A stretch of DNA of 64,000 nt from WHSW01 sp963828755 (GTDB lineage Bacteria; Actinomycetota; Thermoleophilia; Solirubrobacterales; 70-9). The DNA lies in assembly GCA_963828755.1 (NCBI GenBank), contig CAWHFY010000023.1, forward strand, positions 22,740-86,739, given 5' to 3'. This document shows positions 53,007 to 62,337 of this stretch, one piece after another. A program made the position numbers and the translations under genes. The notes beneath the pieces are model-generated. The model had not been told where the DNA came from. It ran no database searches and was given only the letters and a program-made list of their open reading frames with translations. How positions within the stretch are numbered: position 1 is the first letter of the stretch; every line of letters begins with the position of its first letter.

Positions 53007-53052
53007 GGTGTCTCGTCCGGCCTCAAACGTATGAGCCCGTTGTAAAGGAGTG

Positions 53053-54514
53053 CTAAAAAATCTCGGCGGGCTCGAGCGAGGGCTCGAGCAGCGGCAGCCG
53101 GACCGTGAACCGGGCGCCTCCGGCGGCGCTCGCACCGACTTCGACGGCGCCCGAATGCGAGACCGCGACCGCCTTCACGATCGCCAGGCCGAGGCCGGTC
53201 CCGGAGTCGCCGGAGAGGTCAGCCGGGCCGTTGCCGCGCACGAAGCGGGCGAAGATCTGGTCGCCGACGCCCTCGGGGAGCCCGGGACCGTCGTCGCCGA
53301 CCTCGATCACCGCGCGGTCGTCGCTCTCCGTGCGCACCGCGACCGAGATCGTCGACCCCGAGGGCGTGTGGCGGACGCCGTTCTCGACCAGGTTGACGAC
53401 GAGGCGATGAAGGTCGTCGGGGTTGCCCTCGACCTCGACCGCGCTCGCGGCCGCCAGCTCGATCGCGTGGTCCTCGCTCATCGGCCGCACCTCGGCGACC
53501 GCTGTGGCAGCGACCTCGGCGAGATCGCACCGGCGCCGCGGGCCGGTGCGGCCGGCGTCGGCGCGCGCGAGCAGCAGCAGGTCGGCGACCAGGCGCCGCA
53601 TCCGCCGCGACGACCCGAGCGCGCCGGCGACGATCTCCTGCTCGTCGGGGTCGGCGCCGCGGTCGGCGAAGCTCGCCTCGAGCAGCTCGAGGTTGGCGAG
53701 GATGCTGGTCAGCGGCGTGCGGAGCTCGTGCGAAGCGTCGGCGACGAAGTCGCGCTGCGCCTGGATCATCGCCTCGGTCTCGGAGCGGGCCGCGTCGAGC
53801 TCGCGCAGCATCTGCTCGAGCGTGCGGGCGAGCTCAGCGACCTCGTCGTCGGACTCCGGCATCGGAATCCGCCGTGACGGGTCGCGGGTGGTCGCGATCT
53901 CACGCGCCGCGGTGGTGAGCGAGGAGATGGGGCGCATCGCGCGCCCGGCGACCGCCAGCCCGGCGAGCGCCGCGAGCACGGTCCCGCCGACGACCCCGAT
54001 CCCGAGGAAGAGCCAGAGCTTGCTGAGGGTCGCCTCGAGCGGCTCGCGGTCGCGCGCGTACTGCAGATAGGTGGGCGGGATCGAGCTCGCCGAGAGCGGC
54101 AGCGAGAAGACCTCGTAGTTGCCGACCTTGGTCACCTGGTCCGGCTCCGGGGCGCCCATGTCCGGCGCGCCGGCCGTCTGCTGGGGAGTCCCGTTGCGCG
54201 AGATCACGCGGCCGTCGAAGTCGACGATCCGCAGAGCGGCATCGCCGGCCATCAGCAGGTCGAGGACGTTCGGGCCGGCGGGCGCGTTGATGCCGACCCC
54301 CTGCAGCTGGATCTGGTTGCGGAGCTGACTGGCGGCGCTCTGATAGCTCCTGCTGGAAGTCGTCCTTGACCCGCTCGGTCGCGAGCCGGCCGACGACGAG
54401 CGCGAAGACGACCAGGATCAGCAGCGTCAGCCCGGCCGAGACGCCGGCCAGGCGCCAGCGCACCGGCCAGTGCTTGATCGAGATCGGCAGCCGGCGGGCG
54501 ACCCGCTCAGCCAT
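53053..54514 (-). CDS. Sensor histidine kinase, MprB-like (one frameshift)
   Basis: Membrane sensor kinase of about 487 residues. The N-terminal basic segment and first membrane helix (RLAGVSAGLTLLILVVFALVVG), a periplasmic domain of about 100 residues, a second helix (LFLGIGVVGGTVLAALAGLAVAG) and a HAMP region lead to the HisKA phospho-acceptor ASHELRTPLT, then NLVENGVRHTP (N box), EVGDDGPGLP (G1) and GTGLGLAIV (G2). One surplus base at about 54346, in the periplasmic domain, separates the two frames (repaired: QQEYQSAASQLRNQIQLQG). The start ATG overlaps the response regulator stop by 8 bases. Confidence 0.92.
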
Positions 54515-55211
54515 CGACGGTGGCGGCGCGAATCACGTAGCCGGCGCCGCGTTTGGTGTGCAGGAGGCGGACCTCGCCGCCCTCCTCGAGCTTGCGCCGC
54601 AGGTTCGAGATGAAGACGTCGATCGTGTTCGTCATCGCCAGCGGGTCATAGCCCCAGACCTCCTCGAGCAGCCGCTCGCGCGAGACGACGAGGCGCGCGT
54701 TGCGCATCAGGTACTCGAGCAGCTCGAACTCCCGGTTGGTGAGCTCGATCGGGCGCTCGCCACGGTGGACCTCGCGGGTGTCGGGGTTGAGGCGCAGGTC
54801 GCCGACGACCAGGGCCGCGCTCCCCCGGGGCGGCCGGCGACGCATCAGCGCGCGCATCCGCGCCAGGAGCTCCTGGCGCTCGAACGGCTTCGAGAGGTAG
54901 TCGTCGGCGCCGGAGTCGAGGCCCTCGACGCGGTCGTCGAGCTCGGAGCGCGCGGTGAGGATCAGGATCGGCACATCGGACTCGGCCCGCAGCCGCCTGC
55001 AGACCTCGACTCCGTCGAGGCCGGGCAGGCCGAGGTCAAGGATGACCAGGTCCGGGACGAACTCCTCGGCGGCCCGCAGCGCCTCGACGCCATCGACCGA
55101 GGAGCGCACCTCGTGGCCCTCCTGGCGCAGCGTCCGGCGCAGGACATCGGCGATCGCCTCGTCATCCTCGACCACGAGCACGCGTCCCGCCTGGGGGTCA
55201 TCGGTGAGCAT
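54507..55211 (-). CDS. OmpR/PhoB-family response regulator, MprA-like
   Basis: A 234-residue DNA-binding regulator paired with the adjacent kinase. Receiver: VLVVEDDEAIADVL with the acidic pair, the phospho-acceptor Asp in VILDLGLPGLDG, Thr in LILTARSE and Lys in YLSKPFERQELLAR. The C-terminal winged helix has ELTNREFELLEYLMRN and TIDVFISNLRRKLE, ending LLHTKRGAGYVIR. The ATG follows TACCCT by seven bases (leaderless), and two TTTAGCG half-sites 11 bases apart lie upstream, suggesting autoregulation. Confidence 0.95.
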   Translation of the reverse strand: MLTDDPQAGRVLVVEDDEAIADVLRRTLRQEGHEVRSSVDGVEALRAAEEFVPDLVILDLGLPGLDGVEVCRRLRAESDVPILILTARSELDDRVEGLDSGADDYLSKPFERQELLARMRALMRRRPPRGSAALVVGDLRLNPDTREVHRGERPIELTNREFELLEYLMRNARLVVSRERLLEEVWGYDPLAMTNTIDVFISNLRRKLEEGGEVRLLHTKRGAGYVIRAATVDG

Positions 55212-55224
55212 GAGTCGAAGGGTA
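55212..55224 (-). promoter_or_regulatory. Leaderless promoter -10 (TACCCT) for the response regulator
   Basis: On the minus strand TACCCT (55224-55219) is followed by seven bases and ATG 55211. Confidence 0.55.
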
Positions 55225-55252
55225 GAGGCGAAACCCCCGGTCAGGGCGGATA

Positions 55253-55270
55253 TTTAGCGGCGGTTTAGCG
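55253..55270. promoter_or_regulatory. Direct repeat TTTAGCG-N4-TTTAGCG, candidate response-regulator box
   Basis: TTTAGCG at 55253-55259 and 55264-55270, an 11-bp period. Direct repeats with 11-bp spacing are the usual target of OmpR/PhoB-type regulators. The pair sits about 28 bases upstream of the -10 of the adjacent regulator gene and in the gap before ftsK. Confidence 0.55.
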
Positions 55271-55363
55271 CTGCGGGCACCGCCACCCGCCCTGCGCAGG
55301 GGACCGAGCCCGCCCGTCGAATCTCCAGGCACGGAGCGGGCGTCCGCGCGCTTCGTCCTGAGC

Positions 55364-57853
55364 ATGATCTTTCCCTGGACCAAGCAGACCCCGAAGGCCC
55401 GCGGCCGCCGCCAGGCGGCGAAGCGGCGCCCGGCTCCGCGCCAGCGCCGCGATCCGCGCGAGTTCGTCGAGGGACTGGAGCAGCGCCACTACGACGTGAT
55501 CGGCCTCGCCCTGGTCGCCGCGGCCGTGTTCCTGGCTCTCGTGCTGTACCTCGGCTGGGACGGCGGCAGGGTCGGCGGCTGGCTCGCCGACGGGTTGGCC
55601 CAGGCCTTCGGCAAGGTCGCCTACGTGATCCCACTGGCGCTCGGCGCCTGGGGAGCGTCGCTGATCGCGCGGCCGGTGATCCAGACGCCGTCGGCGCTCA
55701 ACGCCGGCGCGGTGCTCGTGCTCGCGGGGCTGCTGCTCGCCTTCGCCGCCCAGACCGCCGGCCTCGGCCCGGAACGCCCGCACCGCCACGACTACTTCGA
55801 GCAGAAGTTCATGGTCGATCACGGTGGGGTGTTCGGCGAGAGCCTCTACTGGGCGACTTCGAGCCTGTTCCAGCGGATGGGTGCTCACATCCTCGTCGTC
55901 CTGATGCTGATCTCCGGCACGCTGCTGCTCACCGGAACCACGCTCGCCTCGGTGCTCGGGGCGACCGGCAGGGCGGTCCGCAAGGCCGGCACGCAGGGCC
56001 GCGAGGTCGCGCGGACGGTGCGCACGCAGCGGCTCGGCGCCGCGGCCGGGGCCGAGCCGTGGGGCGATGCGCCCGACGACGAGATCGCGATCACCCGCGC
56101 GAACGAGACCGAGACCTTCGAGACCGAGCAGCTCGAGGCCGAGCCCGAGACGATCGCGATCCACGAGCGCGACGACGGCGAGGGCTGGGACGCCGACGCG
56201 GACGACGATGAGTTCGCCGCCGAGCCCGATGCGGCTCCGGAGCCGCCCGGTTTCGCCGGCGAGGTCAACGTGGTCGAGGAGAAGGGCCTCGGCGTCACCC
56301 CGCAGGGCAAGACGCGGACCCGGGGCGGCGTCACCGAGTCCGAGGAGATCTCCTACAAGCTCCCGCCGACCAAGGCGCTCGAGCGCGGCAAGGCGGATCC
56401 GGGCCCGGACATGCGCGACCGCGAGGCGACGGCCAACGCGCTGCTCGAGTCGCTGCGCCACTTCGGGGTCGAGGCGCGCCTGCTCGGCACCGTCAGCGGC
56501 CCGCACGTGAGCCGCTACGAGCTGCAGCTCGCCCCGGGGACCAAGGTCGCCAAGGTCGCCCAGCTCAAGGACGACCTCGCCTACGCGCTCGCTTCCACCG
56601 ACATCCGCATCCTCGCGCCGATCCCCGGCAAGAAGGCGGTCGGCGTCGAGGTCCCGAACCAGCGCCGCCGCCTGGTCCGGCTCGGGGACCTCTATACCGA
56701 GCGGCCGAAGGGCGCCTCGCCGCTGCTCGCGTGGCTCGGCAAGGACGTCTCCGGTCAGTCGGTCAACGCCGACTTGGCGCTGATGCCGCACGTGCTCGTC
56801 GCGGGCACCACCGGATCGGGCAAGTCGGGCTGCATCAACGCGATCCTCACGTCGATCCTGATGCACGCGTCGCCGAACGAGGTGCGGCTGGTGCTCGTCG
56901 ACCCGAAGCGGGTCGAGCTCAACCACTACGAGCGCGTGCCGCACCTGCTCACACCGGTGGTCACGAACCCGAGGATGGCTGCCAACGTGCTCGCCAACCT
57001 GATCGGGGAGATGGAGAGCCGCTACGGCGTGATGAGCGAGGCCCGGGCGCGCAACCTGGTCGAGCTCAACCGGGTACGCAAGAAGAAGGGCGAGCCCCCG
57101 TTGCCGCACATCCTCTGCGTGATCGACGAGCTCGCCGACCTGATGATGGTCGCGCCGGCCGAGGTCGAGGACTCGATCATCCGCCTCGCGCAGAAGGCGC
57201 GGGCGATCGGCATCCACCTCGTGCTGGCGACCCAGCGCCCGTCGACCGACGTGATCACCGGAACGATCAAGGTCAACATCCCCTCGCGAATCGCGTTCGC
57301 GGTCGCCTCGCAGGTCGACTCACGGGTGATCCTTGACAGCGGCGGCGCCGAGACCCTGCTGGGCCAGGGCGACATGCTGTTCCGCCCGGTCGGGACCTCG
57401 AAGATGAACCGGATCCAGGGCGCCTTCGTCACCGAGGACGAGATCGCCAAGGTCTGCAACTTCTGGGCGAAGCAGGGCGAGCCCGATTTCGACGAGGAGC
57501 TGCTCGAGGCCAAGGAGCCCGAGGTCGAGGAGGGCGCCGAGGGCGAGTTCTCCCCTGACCAGGACGACCTGCTGGCCGACGCAGCGCGGATCGTCGTGGA
57601 GTCCGAGACCGCTTCCGTGTCGATGATCCAGCGCCGCCTGCGGGTCGGCTACACCCGCGCCGGGCGCCTGATCGACATGCTCGAGCGCCGCGGGATCATC
57701 TCCGGTTACGAGGGCTCGAAGCCGCGCCAAGTGCTCGTCTCCCAGTCCGAGCTGCCGCGGCTGCTCGAGCGTCTCGCCAGCGGCATGATCGACGGCGCCG
57801 CGGGCGCCGACGACGCGCCGACCGAGCCTGGCCTCGAGCCGGTCGAGTCCTAG
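55364..57853 (+). CDS. ftsK: DNA translocase FtsK/SpoIIIE
   Basis: An 829-residue membrane-anchored DNA pump that clears chromosomes from the division septum. Membrane segments at about residues 45-200 (for example VIGLALVAAAVFLALVLYLGW, VLVLAGLLLAFAAQTAGL, ILVVLMLISGTLLLTG) are followed by an acidic linker. The alpha/beta motor has FGVEARLLGTVSGPHVSRYEL, Walker A GTTGSGKS near residue 482, Walker B HILCVIDELADLMM, and ATQRPSTDVITG. The C-terminal gamma winged helix ASVSMIQRRLRVGYTRAGRLIDMLE recognises orienting DNA motifs. ATG 55364 lacks a clear Shine-Dalgarno. Confidence 0.96.
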   Translation: MIFPWTKQTPKARGRRQAAKRRPAPRQRRDPREFVEGLEQRHYDVIGLALVAAAVFLALVLYLGWDGGRVGGWLADGLAQAFGKVAYVIPLALGAWGASLIARPVIQTPSALNAGAVLVLAGLLLAFAAQTAGLGPERPHRHDYFEQKFMVDHGGVFGESLYWATSSLFQRMGAHILVVLMLISGTLLLTGTTLASVLGATGRAVRKAGTQGREVARTVRTQRLGAAAGAEPWGDAPDDEIAITRANETETFETEQLEAEPETIAIHERDDGEGWDADADDDEFAAEPDAAPEPPGFAGEVNVVEEKGLGVTPQGKTRTRGGVTESEEISYKLPPTKALERGKADPGPDMRDREATANALLESLRHFGVEARLLGTVSGPHVSRYELQLAPGTKVAKVAQLKDDLAYALASTDIRILAPIPGKKAVGVEVPNQRRRLVRLGDLYTERPKGASPLLAWLGKDVSGQSVNADLALMPHVLVAGTTGSGKSGCINAILTSILMHASPNEVRLVLVDPKRVELNHYERVPHLLTPVVTNPRMAANVLANLIGEMESRYGVMSEARARNLVELNRVRKKKGEPPLPHILCVIDELADLMMVAPAEVEDSIIRLAQKARAIGIHLVLATQRPSTDVITGTIKVNIPSRIAFAVASQVDSRVILDSGGAETLLGQGDMLFRPVGTSKMNRIQGAFVTEDEIAKVCNFWAKQGEPDFDEELLEAKEPEVEEGAEGEFSPDQDDLLADAARIVVESETASVSMIQRRLRVGYTRAGRLIDMLERRGIISGYEGSKPRQVLVSQSELPRLLERLASGMIDGAAGADDAPTEPGLEPVES

Positions 57854-57894
57854 TCGCGCGCGCCCGCCGCCACGGCGAGCGACAATAGGCCGCG

Positions 57895-58692
57895 ATGAGC
57901 GGCGAGCGACCGGGCGAGATGAAGATCGGCGAGCGGCTCGAGGCCGCCAGGATCGGCGCCTCGCTCGACCTCGCCGCGGTCGAGGATCGGACGAAGATCC
58001 GTCGCAAGTACCTGCGCGCGCTCGAGGACGAGCGTTGGGACGATCTGCCGAGCAGCGCCTATGCGAAGGGATTTCTGCGCAGCTACGCGGAGCTCCTCGG
58101 CCTCGACGCCGAGGCGATCGTCGACGAGTACCGCCGCCAGGTCGAGGTCGAGGCGGAGCCCTCGATGCACCCTCTGGGCGACCGGGTACTCGAGGGGCGC
58201 CGGCGACTCGCCCCGCCGCAACAGGGCTCCAGCCGCCGGCTCTGGGCGCTCGGCGCGCTGCTGGTGCTCGGGGTCGGGGTCGCCGTGATCATCGTCGCCC
58301 TGATCGCCGGTGGGGACGACACCGAGCCGGCCCCGCGCGAGCGCACCGACGGTGGCCCGGCCGGAGACAAGGCCGCAGCCGGCAACTCGAGGCCCACGCA
58401 CGGCACGGTCGAACTCGCGTTCCGGGTCCGCGCCCCGGTCGAGGTGTGCCTGGTCGGGGGCGGTGGGGAGGCGCTGATCGACGGGCAGCTGCTCAGCGCC
58501 GGCGATCGCGAGCGGTTCGAGCGGCAGAGCTTCGAGCTGCGCTTCCCGGCCGGGTTCGAGCCCGACCAGCTGGCGCTCAAGGTCGCCGGCCAGAGCCGCC
58601 TCCTGCCGCGCGAGCAGGGCCCGGCCGCGTTCGCGATCACGCCGCCGCGCCACCTGGTCGCGGCGCGGCGTCCTGGGGAGGACTGTCCGTGA
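57895..58692 (+). CDS. RodZ-like helix-turn-helix membrane protein
   Basis: A 265-residue bitopic protein. The N-terminal helix-turn-helix (IGERLEAARIGASLDLAAVEDRTKIRRKYLRALEDERWDDLPSSAYAKGFLR region) is of the RodZ type. It is followed by a membrane helix (LWALGALLVLGVGVAVIIVALIAG, about residues 115-140) and an extracellular beta domain (VELAFRVRAPVEVCLVGGGG). RodZ links MreB to the wall machinery; in actinobacteria lacking MreB the role is less clear. The position between ftsK and cinA is common in actinobacteria. ATG 57895 is the start; the stop overlaps cinA. Confidence 0.85.
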   Translation: MSGERPGEMKIGERLEAARIGASLDLAAVEDRTKIRRKYLRALEDERWDDLPSSAYAKGFLRSYAELLGLDAEAIVDEYRRQVEVEAEPSMHPLGDRVLEGRRRLAPPQQGSSRRLWALGALLVLGVGVAVIIVALIAGGDDTEPAPRERTDGGPAGDKAAAGNSRPTHGTVELAFRVRAPVEVCLVGGGGEALIDGQLLSAGDRERFERQSFELRFPAGFEPDQLALKVAGQSRLLPREQGPAAFAITPPRHLVAARRPGEDCP

Positions 58693-59970
58693 GCGTGCGC
58701 GCCGGAATCCTCGTCACCGGGACCGAGGTGATCACCGCGAGGATCACCGACCGCAACGGCCCCTGGGTCTCCGAGCAGCTCGCCGCGCACGGAATCGAGG
58801 TCGCCCACATCCTCGTCGTCGGCGATCGCCCCGAGGACCTCGAGGCGGGGCTGCGGTTCATGGCCGCGGAGGGCTGCGACCTGATCGTGACCAGCGGCGG
58901 GCTGGGTCCGACCGCCGACGACCTGACCGCCGAGATCGTCGCGCGCTTCGCCGGGGTGGAGCTCGAGCTCGACACCGAGATGGAGGCGAAGATCGCCGCG
59001 ATCATCGCCGGCTTCGCCCGGCGGATGCGGTTTTCCGACGATGCCCTGCAGGCGGCCAATCGCAAGCAGGCGATGGTCCCGCGGGGCGCCGAAGCGCTCG
59101 ACCCGGCCGGGACCGCACCGGGGCTGGTGGTTCCGGTCGAGGATGGCCCGGTCGTCGTCGTCCTGCCAGGTCCGCCGCGCGAGCTGCACTCCATGTGGGA
59201 GGCGGCGCTGGCGACCGAGGCGGTCCGCTCGGTGCTCGACCGGGCCGAGCCCTACACGGTCCAGACGATGCGGATGTTCGGCCTGCCGGAGTCCGAGATC
59301 GCGAAGTCCCTGCGCGAGATCGGCACCGAGACGGATCTATCGCCGCTCGAGATCACCACGTGCCTGCGTCGCGGCGAGCTCGAGATCGACGTGCGCCATC
59401 GTCCCGGCGCCGATCAGTACCGCGAGGCCGTCGTCGCCGGGCTGGTCGAGCGCCACGAGCGGTTCGTCTTCAGCCTCGACGGCGCCACGATCGACGAGCA
59501 GGTCGCCGACCTGCTTCGCGAGGGCCGCACGATCGCGCTCGGCGAGTCGTGCACGGCCGGCCTGCTCGCGGCGCGGCTCGCCAATCCGCCCGGCGCCTCG
59601 GCATACCTGCTCGGCGGCGTCGTCACCTACTCCAACCAGGCGAAGATCGACCTGCTCGGGGTCGCCCCTGAGCTGATCGAGCGCCACGGCGCCGTCTCAC
59701 CCGAGGTCGCCGACGCGATGGCCGGCGGGGCGGTGGAGCGCTTCGGCGCCGAGCTCGGGGTCGGGATCACCGGGATCGCCGGCCCCGACGGCGGCAGCGA
59801 GGAAAAGCCGGTCGGCTACGTCTGCATCAGCGTCCGGGCGCGCGACGGCTCCGACCATCGCCCGCGACCCGGTGATCCCCGGCGACCGCACCGAGATCCG
59901 CGACCGCTCGTGCACGCTCGCCCTGCACCTGGTCCGCCGCCTGTTGCGCGGCGAGGACTTCCCGCTCTGA
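58689..59970 (+). CDS. cinA: CinA family nicotinamide-nucleotide amidase (one frameshift near the end)
   Basis: Two-domain CinA, linked to nicotinamide mononucleotide deamidation and to competence/DNA damage regulons. N-terminal MoCF-like domain: ILVTGTEVITARITDRNGPW, VTSGGLGPTADDLTAE and VVVLPGPPRELHSMWE. C-terminal amidase domain: IALGESCTAGLLAARLANPPGAS, VVTYSNQAKIDLLGV and GITGIAGPDGGSEEKPVGYV. One surplus base at 59853; the repaired end reads TIARDPVIPGDRTEIRDRS to RRLLRGEDFPL, stop TGA 59968-59970. GTG 58689 overlaps the preceding stop. Confidence 0.93.
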
Positions 59971-59992
59971 GGATCGAAAGCGAGGGACGGCG

Positions 59993-61123
59993 GTGAGCGA
60001 GCCCGAGCCGTACGAGATCGCGGTTGGCGAGGCGGTCCTCGACGACCTGCGCGAGCGCCTGCGCCGCACGCGCTGGCCCGAGCAGCCGGCCGGAACCGGG
60101 TGGGCGCACGGCGGTGACTATGCCTACCTGCGCTCGCTCTGCGACCACTGGGCGGGCACCTACGATTGGCGCCAGATCGAGCGCGCCCTGAACGGGCTCT
60201 CCAACTGGCGCTGGGACGGGCTGCATTTGATCTGGGAGCGCGCCCGGCTCGATCCGCGCGGCGTCGCGACCGCGGAACGGCTGCCGATCCTGCTGATTCA
60301 CGGTTGGCCCGGGGCGCCGATCGAGTTCCTCGACCTGGCAGCTGCGCTGGTCGCCGCCGGTCACGACGTGGTCATCCCGTCGCTGCCGGGGTTCGCGTTC
60401 TCCGAGCCGGCGCCGCAGGCGCTCAACGTCGCCGGCGTGGCGACGCGGCTGCGCGGGCTGATGACCGACCTCGGCTATCGGCGCTACGCGGTCCAGGGCG
60501 GCGACTGGGGCGCGATCATCGGCGCCCGGATCGCCTTCGACGACCCGGGGGCGGTGGCCGGACTGCACGTGAATGCACCCGGGGTGCTTCCGGTACCCGG
60601 CAACCTGGCCGACCCCCCGATGAGCGAGGCCGAGCTGGCCTACGCGGAGCGTGCCCAGCGCTGGCGGCTGCGGGAAGGGTTTCACCTCCTCGCCCAGGGC
60701 GCCGCTCCCGACGCGCTGGCGCCGGCGTTCAACGACTCGCCGGCGGGGCTTGCCGCCTGGCTGGTCGACAAGTACCGGCGCTGGTCGGACTGCGGCGGCG
60801 AGGTGGAGCGGCGGTTCAGCAAGGACGAGCTCTGCGACTTTCTCACCCTGTATTGGGCGACCGCGACGATCGCGTCCTCGATGCGCCTCTACGCCGCGGA
60901 GGCCCGCGACCGCTGGCGGCTCGCGGCCGGGGAGCGGATCGAGGTGCCGGCGGCGGTCGCCGACTTCCCGGCCGAGCTCGTGCGCCCGCCGCGCGCGTGG
61001 ACCGAGCGCGTGCTCGGCGACCTGCGCCGCTGGACCGAGTTCGACCGCGGCGGCCACTTCGCCGCCTTCGAGGAGCCGGAGCTGCTCGGCGACGACCTGC
61101 TCGCCTTCGTCGCCGAGCTGTGA
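59993..61123 (+). CDS. Epoxide-hydrolase-like alpha/beta hydrolase (microsomal EH type)
   Basis: A 376-residue protein with the N-terminal EHN domain of microsomal epoxide hydrolases (VLDDLRERLRRTRWPEQ, LCDHWAGTYDWRQIERALN). The oxyanion motif is HGWPGAPIEF (about residues 103-112), the nucleophile elbow GGDWGAIIG has Asp at about 170, and the catalytic His is probably in RGGHFAAFEEPE near the end. The substrate may be an epoxide, but dehalogenase or ester activity cannot be excluded. GTG 59993 has GAGGGACGG upstream. The stop overlaps the next gene (GTGA). Confidence 0.85.
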   Translation: MSEPEPYEIAVGEAVLDDLRERLRRTRWPEQPAGTGWAHGGDYAYLRSLCDHWAGTYDWRQIERALNGLSNWRWDGLHLIWERARLDPRGVATAERLPILLIHGWPGAPIEFLDLAAALVAAGHDVVIPSLPGFAFSEPAPQALNVAGVATRLRGLMTDLGYRRYAVQGGDWGAIIGARIAFDDPGAVAGLHVNAPGVLPVPGNLADPPMSEAELAYAERAQRWRLREGFHLLAQGAAPDALAPAFNDSPAGLAAWLVDKYRRWSDCGGEVERRFSKDELCDFLTLYWATATIASSMRLYAAEARDRWRLAAGERIEVPAAVADFPAELVRPPRAWTERVLGDLRRWTEFDRGGHFAAFEEPELLGDDLLAFVAEL

Positions 61124-61621
61124 GCGCCGCGGCGCGCATCGCCGTGCTCGCCGACACCCACATGCCGCGTGGGAAGCGGCGGCTTGACGACGAGCTCCTG
61201 AGCGCCGTGCGGAGCGCCGACCTGGTCATCCACGCGGGTGACTTCTTCGGGCGCGAGGTGTACGAGCAGCTCGCGGAACTCGCGCCGAGGCTGGTCGCGG
61301 TCCACGGCAACGTCGACGAGCCGCGCCTGCGCGAGCTGCTTGCCCGAGCGGGCGCGGGTCGAGGTCGCCGGGAAGACGATCGCGGTGATCCACGACGCCG
61401 GCCCGGCGCGCGGCCGGCTGGAGCGGCTGCGCGGGGCGTTTCCGGACGCCGACGCGGTCGTCTTCGGCCACTCGCACCTGCCGCTGCACGAGCGCGACGG
61501 CGGCTTTCAGATCTTCAACCCGGGCAGCCCGACCGAGCGCCGCCGCGCGCCGGAGCGCAGCTTCGGGATCGCCGCGGTCAACGAAGGACGACTCAGCTTC
61601 CGCCACGTCGCCCTTCCGTGA
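61120..61621 (+). CDS. YfcE-type metallophosphoesterase (one frameshift)
   Basis: Small calcineurin-like phosphodiesterase. The N-terminal IAVLADTHMPRGKRRL (DxH), VIHAGDFFG (GD), and AVHGNVDEP (GNxD) are in the start frame. One surplus base at about 61339 is followed by LPERARVEVAGKTIAVIHDAG and FGHSHLPLHERDGGFQIFNPGS (GHSH and the final NPGS). All metal-binding motifs are therefore present in the repaired protein of about 166 residues. Substrate unknown; relatives act on phosphodiesters in vitro. Confidence 0.87.
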
Positions 61622-61676
61622 CGATCGCGCCGCCCAGTCGGCGCGCTGTGCGCGCCTCTGGCGCCGGGAGGGAGCG

Positions 61677-61688
61677 TAGGTTGGCCCG
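61677..61688 (+). promoter_or_regulatory. Leaderless promoter -10 (TAGGTT) for thpR-recA
   Basis: TAGGTT (61677-61682) is six bases before GTG 61689, and no closer promoter precedes recA. Confidence 0.5.
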
Positions 61689-62330
61689 GTGACCGATCAG
61701 CGGCCCAAGGGCAGCTCAGCGCGCCTGTTCATGGCTCTCGACCTGCCCGAGGGCGTCCGCGCGGCGATCGCGCGCTGGCAGGGGGACGCGCTGGCCGATC
61801 CCGCGCTGCGCCCGATGCGCCCGGAGTCGCTGCACGTGACCCTTTGCTTTTTGTCCTCGCACCCCGAGCAGGCAATCGGCCGGATCGCCGAGCTGCTCGG
61901 CCGGATCGCCCCGCGGCCGGTCGAGCTGCGCTTCGACCCCGAGCCGTCGGCGATGCCGAAGGGAAGGCCGCGGCTGTACGCGATCGGCGGCGCCAGCGAG
62001 AGCGCCTCAGCCCTGCAGGCCGAGCTCGCAGCGGCGCTCGCCGCCGAGCGCTTCTACAAACCCGAGAAGCGGGGCTTTTGGCCGCACGTGACGGTCGCCA
62101 GGGTGCGGTCCGAGCGCCTGCCGCCAGCTCCCGGAGAGCGCCGCGGCAAGAGCCGCCCGCAGCGGGTGAAGCGGGCGCCGAAACCGCTGCCCAAGCGACT
62201 CACGGAGCCCTTCGGTGCCGTCCGAGTGGCGCTCTACCGTTCCGATCTCAAGCCGCAAGGAGCCGAGTACGAGCGCCTTGCTGGCGTCGACTTGCCTTCC
62301 CCCGAAGGGACCAGGATCCAGAAGAGGTGA
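61689..62330 (+). CDS. thpR: RNA 2',3'-cyclic phosphodiesterase (2'-5' RNA ligase family)
   Basis: A 213-residue 2H phosphoesterase with the two HxT motifs: HVTLCF near residue 51 and HVTVARV near residue 136. RLFMALDLPEGVRAAIARW is the family start. It opens 2',3'-cyclic phosphates to 2'-phosphates and can join 2'-5' bonds in vitro; the natural substrate is unsettled. A lysine/arginine-rich insertion (GERRGKSRPQRVKRAPKPL) follows the second motif. It ends seven bases before recA, so it is the first gene of the recA transcript. Confidence 0.92.
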   Translation: MTDQRPKGSSARLFMALDLPEGVRAAIARWQGDALADPALRPMRPESLHVTLCFLSSHPEQAIGRIAELLGRIAPRPVELRFDPEPSAMPKGRPRLYAIGGASESASALQAELAAALAAERFYKPEKRGFWPHVTVARVRSERLPPAPGERRGKSRPQRVKRAPKPLPKRLTEPFGAVRVALYRSDLKPQGAEYERLAGVDLPSPEGTRIQKR

Positions 62331-62337
62331 TTTAGAG

